Source: Lates calcarifer
Taxonomy: Eukaryota; Chordata; Actinopteri; Centropomidae
Reading direction: 5' to 3'
Length of the DNA stretch: 64,000 nt
NCBI RefSeq assembly: GCF_001640805.2
Contig: NC_066848.1
Coordinates: 10,888,396-10,952,395, forward strand
Shown here piece after piece: positions 59,801 to 64,000 of the stretch (its first letter is position 1; every line of letters starts with the position of its first letter). Below the pieces are notes generated by a model. It was given only the letters and a program-made list of their open reading frames with translations, was not told the origin of the DNA and did no database searches. A program made the position numbers and the translations under genes.

Positions 59801-62800
59801 AAATCTGACTCAGTAACATTTCTTTTCTGTGTTCATGTTATTACTGTAAATGAGATGCTGACTGATCAGAAACATGCATTTATGCAGTATGAGTCAGTGC
59901 CCTGGTCACGGTTTACTCATCATCATCTGTGTACAGAATCTGAGAAAACTTTTCCTGCAAAAATCATCTGAACACATTTTACAGACCATGAAAATGTGTA
60001 CAGTGAAAGTATTTCCCTCTGTACTACTGCTGTGAACAGAGTGCTAAAAGTGCATACAGTTTTATGCAATGATGTATAATTGTATTCTGTCGACCGTCTA
60101 TTATTAATTTCTAAAGCATATCAAAATATTGCAGCATTTTCACTCCCAGAAAGACAAACGCTCTGCAAATGAATGATTGTTGATCTCACCAGTAGAATCT
60201 GTTGGGGACGACGCCGTCATGTACAAGCTGCCATCTCCTCCCAAACTCAACAGAGACATAGAGCTGAAAAATGAGAGGAATGCATTAAGCAAATGAGTTA
60301 CAGTAGAGAGAATAATTTTCAGAGTCAGAATATCCAAGGGAATTATTTCAAGATTTATGTACAGCTGTATTATCAAGTAGCTGTCAAAGTTGTAGATTTT
60401 GCAGCATCAATGTGTTGATTTCTTTTGAATATTGCACTACTGAGCACATACTTAATGTGAAAGTGCATCACTGATGAGAAAATCCATCAATTCCTATAAA
60501 AATACGGTGATACTCTGAAGACAGGTTTTTGAAATAAAATAGAAAATAGTGAAGATTATTTGTTCTGATGCCTTGGAAAAGAAAAGGAAGGAGACACAAA
60601 CAGGCCTTCAAAGTATCTCCTTACAGTAACTCAGCAGGATTTCAGCCTGGCATTATAAAACCACCCATTTAACTGTCATTGTATCACACTCGTGTCCAAG
60701 CATTCAGATGGTCTTTCATCTTGCCATAATGATCGAGCAGCAAGCATCTTAAGCTCAGAGCTTTACAAGGATAAGCAACATCATTTCGACTTATCTGAGA
60801 GCTTACAACTTTTAAAAGACATGACAGACAATCAATAAATGTAAAATGAAACCAAGCTGTGATTAATTTTATTCTAGCAGTGATAAAAGGCAAAAAAAAA
60901 AAAAAAAACCTGATGGAATGTGGCTTTACAGACGTACAGAATGACCTGAAGGCAAACTTCTTTAGTGCGTCTTTATTTTGACCCGTCGATGGCTCACAAC
61001 TCAGCTTTCATCTTCCTCCCTGCACCATTTATCTCACTTCTCAGACCTTGACTGTTTTTCTCTCTGAAAATCAAGTCTTCCAGTAGCAGGCTGGGGAGGC
61101 CGAGGTTTGATGTCTGTGGTGTTGAGTGAAGCAGACAGCAGGGTTCTCACACACAGTAATGAAGGGTGTGTGTTTATGCTCGTCATTGTTTGTGTGTGTG
61201 TGTGTGTGTGTGTGAGGCTTGTGAATTGTTTGGGTGTGTCTCCCTTGTTAACTTTCCCCTGCGCTGTCTAGGACACATCCATTCAATGTTAGGCTCTGCA
61301 GGCAGACCTTATGACTTGTTTACAGGAGCAGGTGATCAGCTGCCTCTGTTTTGGCAACTGCAGCCTTGGCTTAAGTGGCAGATGTCTCTGCTCATGAGGA
61401 CCATGTTCTAAAAGCTAGACACTATTATCAAAATGAATGCTTTTGTCTGTGACCACAATCTATCTTTTGTATCATTTTATAAAGATATTATTTTTGTTGT
61501 GACCCAGCAGGCTTGTGATATATAATCTAACAGAAAAACAATCTGGCAGAACCCTTACACCAAGCTAACAACAGCATGATAAGGAGCAAGTAAACCATAT
61601 ACAACAACCCTCATTTCCATCGAGATGTCACATTTTCTGTTTTTTTATTCCCACTATTTCATGCCACCTGACATGCTACACGCTACCTTTTGGTCGTGGC
61701 TGTAAGCCAAGATCCAGTCCTCCTGCTCGGGGTGAAAAAGCAGGCTGAGGATATCAAACGATAAGCTGTGTTTCTGATAGGACGCCCCCTCGTCAAGGCT
61801 AATGAGCAGGCTGCTCTCCACCTCCGGGTCGGTCAGTAACATGATCTGAGACAAGACAAGAAAGGAGACGGGAAGAATCAGCGGCCCACCTTGACAGCAT
61901 CCATTCCACAGGGCTTAAGTGTGGTTGTGCAATGCTCTGCTTGGAACAGACACATGGTGCAGGCTCCTGCAGGGCTGCTATGTAGTGTAAATGATAATAA
62001 CTCTGCTACACTGTAATAATAATTGACAGATTTATTCAGCACAAGCTTGACTTTTCATGGCATGCATGTGGAAACCTACCTTCCTCTTGTTGTTCGGACT
62101 CACATACAAGTAGCTCAGTATGGTTTTTGGTCCAACTTTCTCATTAAGTTTCTCATATGTGGTCCCATAATCAGTTGACCTAAAATTCAATTAGAGGATA
62201 AAGTGAATAGGTTGTGGTGCAGAGTAAAGGAGAATGGAGCAACACCTACTAGTTAAGATGCTGATGGTATCATTAAGCACATCAGGCAAGCAGAAAATTG
62301 CAACAGCAGAAGTCATGAGGCAATTTGCTAGATGGATGAATATTTTTTTAATTATCAAACTAAACAAGAATATCCTGTGTGGCATGCATGGTGAGGGGAT
62401 GAGCTATTATCATTGTTACTATTACTATTATTATTATCATTGATGCTTTGGGGTTTGAGATTTTCATGTTTTATAACTCAAATGGAAGGACATTTGACGA
62501 TTTGAGGACATTTACCTGCTGGCTAAAAAAAACCTTGACAACGGCAGCGTTTTTGAGACTTTTTGAAAAGCAGAGATAAACTTGAAAATACTGATTGTCC
62601 TCCAAACTGGCACTCCTTTTCATATTTCATTTTAGATGTCATGCAGTGCCACGAAAATAGTTATCAGTATATCTGTTGCCTGGTGACATTTCAGAAACAA
62701 GTAATAATGGAATGTTTTATACTGCACAATAAACAAGTTTGTAGATTCCTGGAGTTTTTTATTTTTATAAGATTTTCTGCTTTTAAAGTGTTAAAAGCAT

Positions 62801-63688
62801 TTGGGAAATATGTAGTCATTATTCTTTATTTAACCTTGGTATATCGATGTTGGTGATGTTATGACCATATTAAAAATCAATACATAACAAAGTATTGCAG
62901 TTGTAACAAGGCCTGCACATTTGATGAAGGTGAGAACATATTGAAATGACCATAAAACATTGTTATTACACCAATTAAGGACATATTTCATGTTTTATAG
63001 TTACACACTCAGCTGTCAGTTTGTTAGGTACACCTAGCTAACTCTAATGCAGTCTAATACAACAGTCCGGCAATAAATTCTACTTTCACGAAGGTCATAA
63101 TGTCGAGTTTATGTCAAAACTGTATTAAAGATGTGTTGAATCAACTGTATGATCATTTTGGAGGCTGTAATTTGTAGTGCTGTTGAACTGTTGAACTTGC
63201 TTCACACAAAGAGGTGTGTCTGTTGTTTAGCTGACCCTCATTTATTTGAATGGGGTGGACACAATAATAGGAACACCTGACCAAAAGCACCATAGACTAA
63301 ATCCTCCAAAATGACCAACACCTCTTTAACAGCTATTTCAACCAAACAGTACAGTAGCTTATCCTACATACGTTTGTGACTAGAGAGGTCGAACTCATTT
63401 ATGAATTCTCTGAAGACTCCAAACAGATGCAGTGTGTCATTTCAGGTACAAATAAAACAATTCACATAATTCACATTATTAGGAAATGTAATCTAGCTGA
63501 TAAAACAATGATATGTTTTTGAGCTTTTAAAGAAGGTTCTTAAATCATTTCTAAACAACTGTAACATCTATTTGTTTTCCTGTAGCCTCATTATTCCCAT
63601 AGATGTAAGGGAGACCTTACCTCCATAAAGAACTCTCTGTTACTCTGCCGGTGTTGAAGTCGTAGTATTTTGTCAGCATGAGGATCAC
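35795..63688 (-). CDS. sorcs1: sorcs1, 26 coding exons from mid-VPS10 domain to stop (VPS10-domain receptor SorCS1)
   Basis: SorCS1 is a type I sorting receptor that routes cargo such as neurexin, AMPA receptors and APP between Golgi, endosome and cell surface. Twenty-six exons with AG/GT borders and fully consistent phases total 3,018 nt: 1,005 residues plus stop. Order: VPS10 beta-propeller with Asp-box-like motifs (STDYGTTY, SLDEGASY, SDAGNTW, SFDEGRNW; residues about 1-458), a 10CC module with exactly ten cysteines (about 458-620), PKD-like units (638-786, LVDFGDG-type motif VDFGDG), the membrane-proximal domain (786-898), a transmembrane helix (about 912-931) and a 74-residue tail. Assignment to SorCS1 rather than SorCS3 rests on the KIPGIN tail start, VLGEPGE and FGHFSHRSEWQLVK, and on the neighbouring sorcs3. 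Signal peptide, propeptide and the first propeller blades lie right of the window. Confidence 0.93.
35854..37773 (-). other. sorcs1: sorcs1 last intron
   Basis: A dispersed repeat end lies near 36820-36853 (listed separately). A (CA)n run is at 36998-37010. No alternative tail exon could be proven here. Confidence 0.5.
36690..36853. mobile_element. dispersed repeat with AGGTGTGCCTAATAAACTGG end
   Basis: The right end (TTAGGTGTGCCTAATAAACT, GGCAACTGAG) is the inverse of the left end of the repeat at 63.0 kb (CTCAGCTGTCAGTTTGTTAG, GTACACCTAG), so two members lie in opposite orientation. The left boundary here is uncertain. Confidence 0.5.
37774..37928 (-). CDS. sorcs1: sorcs1 exon: cytoplasmic tail
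   Basis: 155 nt between CCTACAG and GTATTA. It encodes KIPGINTYTAEQPDKEQEVI, then PNPEGDKL and VQLDSKSR. KIPGIN and KEQE are the SorCS1 tail hallmarks. Reading through the donor would give a stop 27 codons later. Confidence 0.93.
37929..39031 (-). other. sorcs1: sorcs1 intron
   Basis: A G-rich run (GGGGGGTAGGGTAGGG) lies just upstream of the acceptor, at about 37946-37962 on the + strand. Nothing else recognised. Confidence 0.5.
39032..39140 (-). CDS. sorcs1: sorcs1 exon: transmembrane helix
   Basis: 109 nt. It encodes APLVDSSDSGHSG, a hydrophobic helix (TAVIMLVSVV...GLAIFVIY) and KFKR with the Arg codon split, as in sorcs3. Acceptor TTCAAAG, donor GTACAG. Confidence 0.95.
39595..39685 (-). 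CDS. sorcs1: sorcs1 exon: membrane-proximal region
   Basis: 91 nt after TTCTCAG. It encodes VLLSALNQDLIQFTLKPGVQ, then VNVYATRLSP, and ends one base into the next codon before GTGAGT. The ALNQxLIQF motif matches sorcs3. Confidence 0.92.
39686..43097 (-). other. sorcs1: sorcs1 intron, 3.4 kb
   Basis: Contains a foldback element at 41.6-41.8 kb (listed). The 40.48-40.80 kb stretch is compositionally even and repeat-free and might be a conserved non-coding element; this is only a suspicion. ORFs here (for example 41434-41637) have no domain. Confidence 0.5.
41621..41800. mobile_element. 180-bp foldback MITE
   Basis: The left arm (ATCACAGTGAGCATCATGTC, then TGCATTTATTTTTGTCAAAG) and right arm (CTTTGACAAAAATAAATGCT, then GACATGATCCTCATTGTGAT) are inverted repeats over about 70 bp with few mismatches, separated by about 40 bp. 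No ORF. Confidence 0.8.
43098..43232 (-). CDS. sorcs1: sorcs1 exon: membrane-proximal region
   Basis: 135 nt in phase 0. It encodes VTGIGEDQLLVTVLPGLPTT, then AEIFIVPEKRSRDG and KWVHLDQ. PGLPTTAE matches sorcs3. Acceptor TGAAAG is weak in pyrimidines, but the phase and length agree with the paralogue. Confidence 0.92.
43233..44145 (-). other. sorcs1: sorcs1 intron
   Basis: No feature recognised apart from a short CAA/CAG-type stretch at 43240-43258. Confidence 0.5.
44146..44258 (-). CDS. sorcs1: sorcs1 exon: membrane-proximal region
   Basis: 113 nt after ATTTCAG, donor GTCAGT. It encodes YFRSHVLAFSSNLDELNPG, then VSEWREDISRVVKSS. Confidence 0.93.
45011..45134 (-). CDS. sorcs1: sorcs1 exon: second Ig/PKD-like unit, second half
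   Basis: 124 nt after CTTTTAG, donor GTGAAA. It encodes PVVTLDGAMSFTF, then HRVTVQASAGNTVHQD and TVAVY. Confidence 0.92.
45235..45368 (-). CDS. sorcs1: sorcs1 exon: second Ig/PKD-like unit, first half
   Basis: 134 nt, acceptor CTAAAG, donor GTAAGC. It encodes QLEQVLLSAPSVVVKNKAVN, then LTTVLRPSN and IYYWWFDNKTE. NLT and NKT are possible N-glycosylation sites. Confidence 0.92.
45369..46195 (-). other. sorcs1: sorcs1 intron
   Basis: About 0.8 kb with no feature recognised. Translation through the 45368 boundary into this interval is intron sequence, not coding. Confidence 0.5.
46196..46382 (-). CDS. sorcs1: sorcs1 exon: PKD-like domain 1
   Basis: 187 nt, acceptor TTGAAG, donor GTGAGT. It encodes GLGSTTSITVDFGDGTAISY, then SSIDDGVKHMYSKVGIYQVS and LYLHVS; the split codon makes the Cys that SorCS1 has at this place (Ser in sorcs3). 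Confidence 0.94.
46646..46817 (-). CDS. sorcs1: sorcs1 exon: end of 10CC module
   Basis: 172 nt, acceptor ATTCCAG, donor GTACAG. It encodes YRKALSNNCTDGVLLKY, then KCPSQAPRGLQLFTSEGTL and RNVTFLVFLEE. It contributes the ninth and tenth 10CC cysteines. Confidence 0.94.
47109..47222 (-). CDS. sorcs1: sorcs1 exon: 10CC module
   Basis: 114 nt, acceptor GAAACAG, donor GTACAC. It encodes DYGFERQVDGSCTPAFWF, then SRDCITGESFLNTT, matching the family's DYGxER...C.PAFW...DC pattern. Confidence 0.94.
47223..48288 (-). other. sorcs1: sorcs1 intron
   Basis: About 1.1 kb, AT-rich, no feature recognised. Confidence 0.5.
48289..48422 (-). CDS. sorcs1: sorcs1 exon: 10CC module
   Basis: 134 nt, acceptor ATCACAG, donor GTGAGT. 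It encodes GEVCIMGMKRIFQKLK, then DSCPCTDADFEC. It supplies five of the ten module cysteines, the last by a codon split across the intron. Confidence 0.93.
48576..48693 (-). CDS. sorcs1: sorcs1 exon: propeller end and first 10CC cysteine
   Basis: 118 nt, acceptor TTTTCAG, donor GTAAGA. It encodes IFGHFSHRSEWQLVKIDF, then HRCTSEDYLTWQLHSE. FGHFSHRSEWQLVK is a very strong SorCS1 motif. Confidence 0.95.
49011..49118 (-). CDS. sorcs1: sorcs1 exon: VPS10 propeller with Asp-box
   Basis: 108 nt, acceptor CCCTCAG, donor GTAAGA. It encodes LSFDEGRNWDKYSFTSSP, then YVDGVLGEPGEDTLIM. Confidence 0.95.
49277..49359 (-). CDS. sorcs1: sorcs1 exon: VPS10 propeller
   Basis: 83 nt, acceptor TTTTCAG, donor GTAAGG. 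It encodes EEYSVFFLNQGGSLVAIRHT, then PLPIRHI; the LPIRHLW-type motif is conserved in the family. Confidence 0.95.
49980..50056 (-). CDS. sorcs1: sorcs1 exon: VPS10 propeller with Asp-box
   Basis: 77 nt, acceptor ATTTAG, donor GTACAG. It encodes VVGPELTTTNVSIFITSDAG, then NTWRE. Confidence 0.94.
50378..50480 (-). CDS. sorcs1: sorcs1 exon: VPS10 propeller
   Basis: 103 nt, acceptor CTCAG, donor GTGAGG. It encodes PFCSLHLHLHVSENPYTSGN, then SKDSAPGIIIAS, one of the most conserved SorCS segments. Confidence 0.95.
50481..51895 (-). other. sorcs1: sorcs1 intron, 1.4 kb
   Basis: An AT-rich interval. It contains a 120-codon + strand ORF (50935-51297), hydrophobic in parts but without a recognisable domain, ribosomal context or homologue known to me; treated as chance. 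Confidence 0.5.
51896..52042 (-). CDS. sorcs1: sorcs1 exon: VPS10 propeller
   Basis: 147 nt, phase 0 at both ends, acceptor TTCACAG, donor GTAAGT. It encodes VAGIKGVFLSNKVVENQVKT, then YITYNKGRDWHLLQAP, with an Asp-box-like NKGRDW. Confidence 0.95.
52043..53768 (-). other. sorcs1: sorcs1 intron, 1.7 kb
   Basis: A poly-T run lies at 52711-52729 and a degraded LINE tail at about 53.03-53.23 kb (listed). Nothing else recognised. Confidence 0.5.
53030..53226 (+). mobile_element. degraded non-LTR retrotransposon 3' tail
   Basis: Phrases in order, GTTTGCATGTTCTCCCCATG, AAGACATGATGTCAGGTAAA, TGTGAATGGGAAATG and CACCCTGAACAGGATAAGCA, then ATTGATGGA, match the layout I know from a very common fish LINE/SINE 3' tail. 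It is heavily diverged. Confidence 0.65.
53769..53948 (-). CDS. sorcs1: sorcs1 exon: VPS10 propeller
   Basis: 180 nt, phase 0, acceptor ATGTAG, donor GTAGGC. It encodes DLQIISTDDNQVVAAIQDWH, then NDSYNLYMSESRGLFFTLML and GPEGNIMIDLYE. It is the longest propeller exon seen here. Confidence 0.95.
53949..54818 (-). other. sorcs1: sorcs1 intron
   Basis: A short GGAT-type run (TGGATGGATGGATGG) lies at 54283-54297. Nothing else recognised. Confidence 0.5.
54819..54908 (-). CDS. sorcs1: sorcs1 exon: VPS10 propeller
   Basis: 90 nt, phase 0, acceptor TTCTAG, donor GTAAGA. It encodes VPIGGQSVHYVSYKRNSFYP, then MKLPKYTLPK; KLPKYxLPK is a family motif. Confidence 0.94.
55249..55367 (-). CDS. sorcs1: sorcs1 exon: VPS10 propeller
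   Basis: 119 nt, acceptor CCCACAG, donor GTGGGT. It encodes SQYITCKLQNCSDGNKGKPF, then IPNSLVVQDEYVFIQ; SLVVQDEYVF is strongly conserved. Confidence 0.94.
55924..55988 (-). CDS. sorcs1: sorcs1 exon: VPS10 propeller (65 nt)
   Basis: Acceptor GTTACAG, donor GTGAGT. It encodes SRLGLDKEQGMIHLEISVSD, then G, and joins in phase to Trp upstream (FYW) and Arg downstream. Too short to appear as an ORF; found by phase. Confidence 0.92.
56080..56175. mobile_element. hAT-like repeat end fragment
   Basis: CAGTGGTTCTCAACCTTCTT, then GGCTTGTGACCCCTT, is the typical left end of the same fish repeat as at 31.32 kb. The right end is missing. Confidence 0.6.
56405..56500. repeat. dispersed fish repeat fragment
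   Basis: GGTAAATGGACTGTACTTAT, ATAGCGCTTTTCTAGTCTTT and CACTCAAAGTGCTTCACACT form a sequence that I recall as widespread in teleost genomes. Family not assigned. Confidence 0.6.
57522..57893 (+). pseudogene. LINE relic: C-terminal part of a reverse-transcriptase ORF
   Basis: This open stretch encodes NLSWSQRSLCAQLSLGTLPL, then ATETGEKRLCLLCDLGETDD and EVHFVLYCSLYSDLR. The order RSL-AQL-G-LPL-ETG...C-x2-C...D-E-HF...C-x2-Y matches the zinc-knuckle-like region at the end of non-LTR retrotransposon polymerases. The upstream enzyme domains are absent and the copy is 5'-truncated, in antisense to sorcs1. Confidence 0.75.
58985..59709. mobile_element. hAT-like non-autonomous repeat, copy 2
   Basis: Contains TTTACTCAAGTACTGAACTT at the left, CACCTCAACCAGCTACAACA and CTTAAGTACCTTTGCTTC inside and TCCTTCCACCACTG at the right end. 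The order of phrases parallels the 31.3-31.8 kb copy. The left boundary is uncertain. Confidence 0.65.
60190..60263 (-). CDS. sorcs1: sorcs1 exon: VPS10 propeller
   Basis: 74 nt, acceptor TTTTTCAG, donor GTGAGA. It encodes LYVSVEFGRRWQLVHDGVVP, then NRFY; EFGRRWQL and PNRFYW are family motifs. Confidence 0.95.
60264..61686 (-). other. sorcs1: sorcs1 intron, 1.4 kb
   Basis: A poly-A run lies at 60893-60908 and a (TG)n microsatellite of about 12 units at 61190-61213. Nothing else recognised. Confidence 0.5.
61687..61845 (-). CDS. sorcs1: sorcs1 exon: VPS10 propeller with Asp-box
   Basis: 159 nt, phase 0, acceptor TGTCTCAG, donor GTAGCG. It encodes IMLLTDPEVESSLLISLDEG, then ASYQKHSLSFDILSLLFHP and EDWILAYSHDQK. 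Confidence 0.96.
62080..62179 (-). CDS. sorcs1: sorcs1 exon: VPS10 propeller with Asp-box
   Basis: 100 nt, acceptor ATTTTAG, donor GTAGGT. It encodes STDYGTTYEKLNEKVGPKTI, then LSYLYVSPNNKRK. Confidence 0.95.
62180..63620 (-). other. sorcs1: sorcs1 intron, 1.4 kb
   Basis: A short TAT/ATT-type run lies near 62405-62440 and a dispersed repeat at 63.0-63.3 kb (listed). No exon recognised. Confidence 0.5.
63005..63290. mobile_element. dispersed fish repeat with TTGTTAGGTACACCTAGCTA
   Basis: Begins CTCAGCTGTCAGTTTGTTAG, contains TAATGCAGTCTAATACAACA, GTATGATCATTTTGGAGGCT and GTAATTTGTAGTG, and ends near ATAATAGGAACACCTGACC. I recall this order of phrases from several teleost genomes. Non-coding; class not assigned. 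Confidence 0.65.
63621..63688 (-). CDS. sorcs1: sorcs1 exon: VPS10 propeller, first exon visible in the window
   Basis: 68 nt, phase 0 start after TCTGCAG, donor GTAAGG. It encodes VILMLTKYYDFNTGRVTES, then SLW, joining to RSTDYGTTY in the next exon. Upstream exons (signal peptide, propeptide, first blades) are beyond 64000; 63689-64000 is intron. Confidence 0.94.
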
Positions 63689-64000
63689 CTGCAGAAACAG
63701 ATCAAAAACATTACTGGCTTCGAAGGAGGGCATCATTAGGTTAAAAAACAACAGCAATATACTGTCACATGCTCAGGAACAAAAGAGCCGAGCCATCCAT
63801 GCACGTCTTTTAAACTCCCTGACACACGCGCCTTCATTAAAACCCAGACAAAACTCTATTGTACGTTAACCCGCTGCCCTGCTTATATTAAAGATAAACC
63901 TTGGGCATATTCCCTCAGGATAAGCTGATCACATATGTATAGATGCAAGACTCAGTAGACTATCAGCAAAAGCTACTGGTGAGCTATGAGTAAATGAATA

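Larger units (their letters stand above)
55989..60189 (-). other. sorcs1: largest sorcs1 intron in the window, 4.2 kb
   Basis: Repeat-rich: hAT-like fragment near 56.08 kb, dispersed repeat at 56.4 kb, LINE relic at 57.5 kb and hAT-like repeat at 59.0-59.7 kb (all listed). A 112-codon - strand ORF (56643-56981) has no recognisable domain and is treated as chance. No SorCS exon is missing, since the flanking exons join in phase and in sequence. Confidence 0.6.

Overview
The window looks like nuclear DNA of a teleost fish, probably a spiny-rayed (percomorph) species. The coding exons are short (59-187 nt), bounded by GT/AG sites and separated by introns of 0.1-4 kb. The background is AT-rich, and several dispersed repeats resemble ones I remember from fish genomes. 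No prokaryotic, viral or plasmid gene is visible. Almost all real coding sequence is in short exons, so long single-frame ORFs are a poor guide here.

Two VPS10-domain receptor genes converge tail to tail. On the left (+ strand, 1299-8915) are the last nine coding exons of sorcs3: PKD-like domains, membrane-proximal region, transmembrane helix and cytoplasmic tail. On the right (- strand, 63688 down to 35795) are 26 coding exons of sorcs1, from the second part of the VPS10 beta-propeller through the ten-cysteine 10CC module, PKD-like domains, transmembrane helix and tail. The 26 exons join in frame into 1,005 residues; the nine sorcs3 exons join into 374 residues. The first exons of both genes lie outside the window. 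The same tail-to-tail order is known for human SORCS3 and SORCS1, but there the genes are far apart, whereas here the stop codons are about 27 kb apart.

The intergenic space is the unusual part. Two related transcription-unit-like blocks face each other: promoter/first-exon arms at about 12.76-13.05 kb (+) and 30.32-30.60 kb (-) are diverged inverted copies. The left block has five spliceable exons that contain a 68-codon spliced ORF of unknown function. The right block carries three near-identical copies of one exon of that unit, each expanded from 79 to 466 nt by a 21-bp tandem repeat. Between and around them is about 10 kb of a 28-bp AT-rich satellite with higher-order repeats (912 bp and 3,254 bp offsets), itself interrupted by a tRNA-derived SINE.

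Other mobile DNA includes a 1,005-bp hAT-like non-autonomous transposon with a perfect 8-bp target duplication (10693-11697), several foldback or MITE elements, LINE relics (one with a reverse-transcriptase C-terminal CCHC-like segment at 57.5 kb), and a possible THAP-domain relic at 32 kb. The remaining long introns show nothing I can name; some stretches may be conserved non-coding elements, which only alignment could show.
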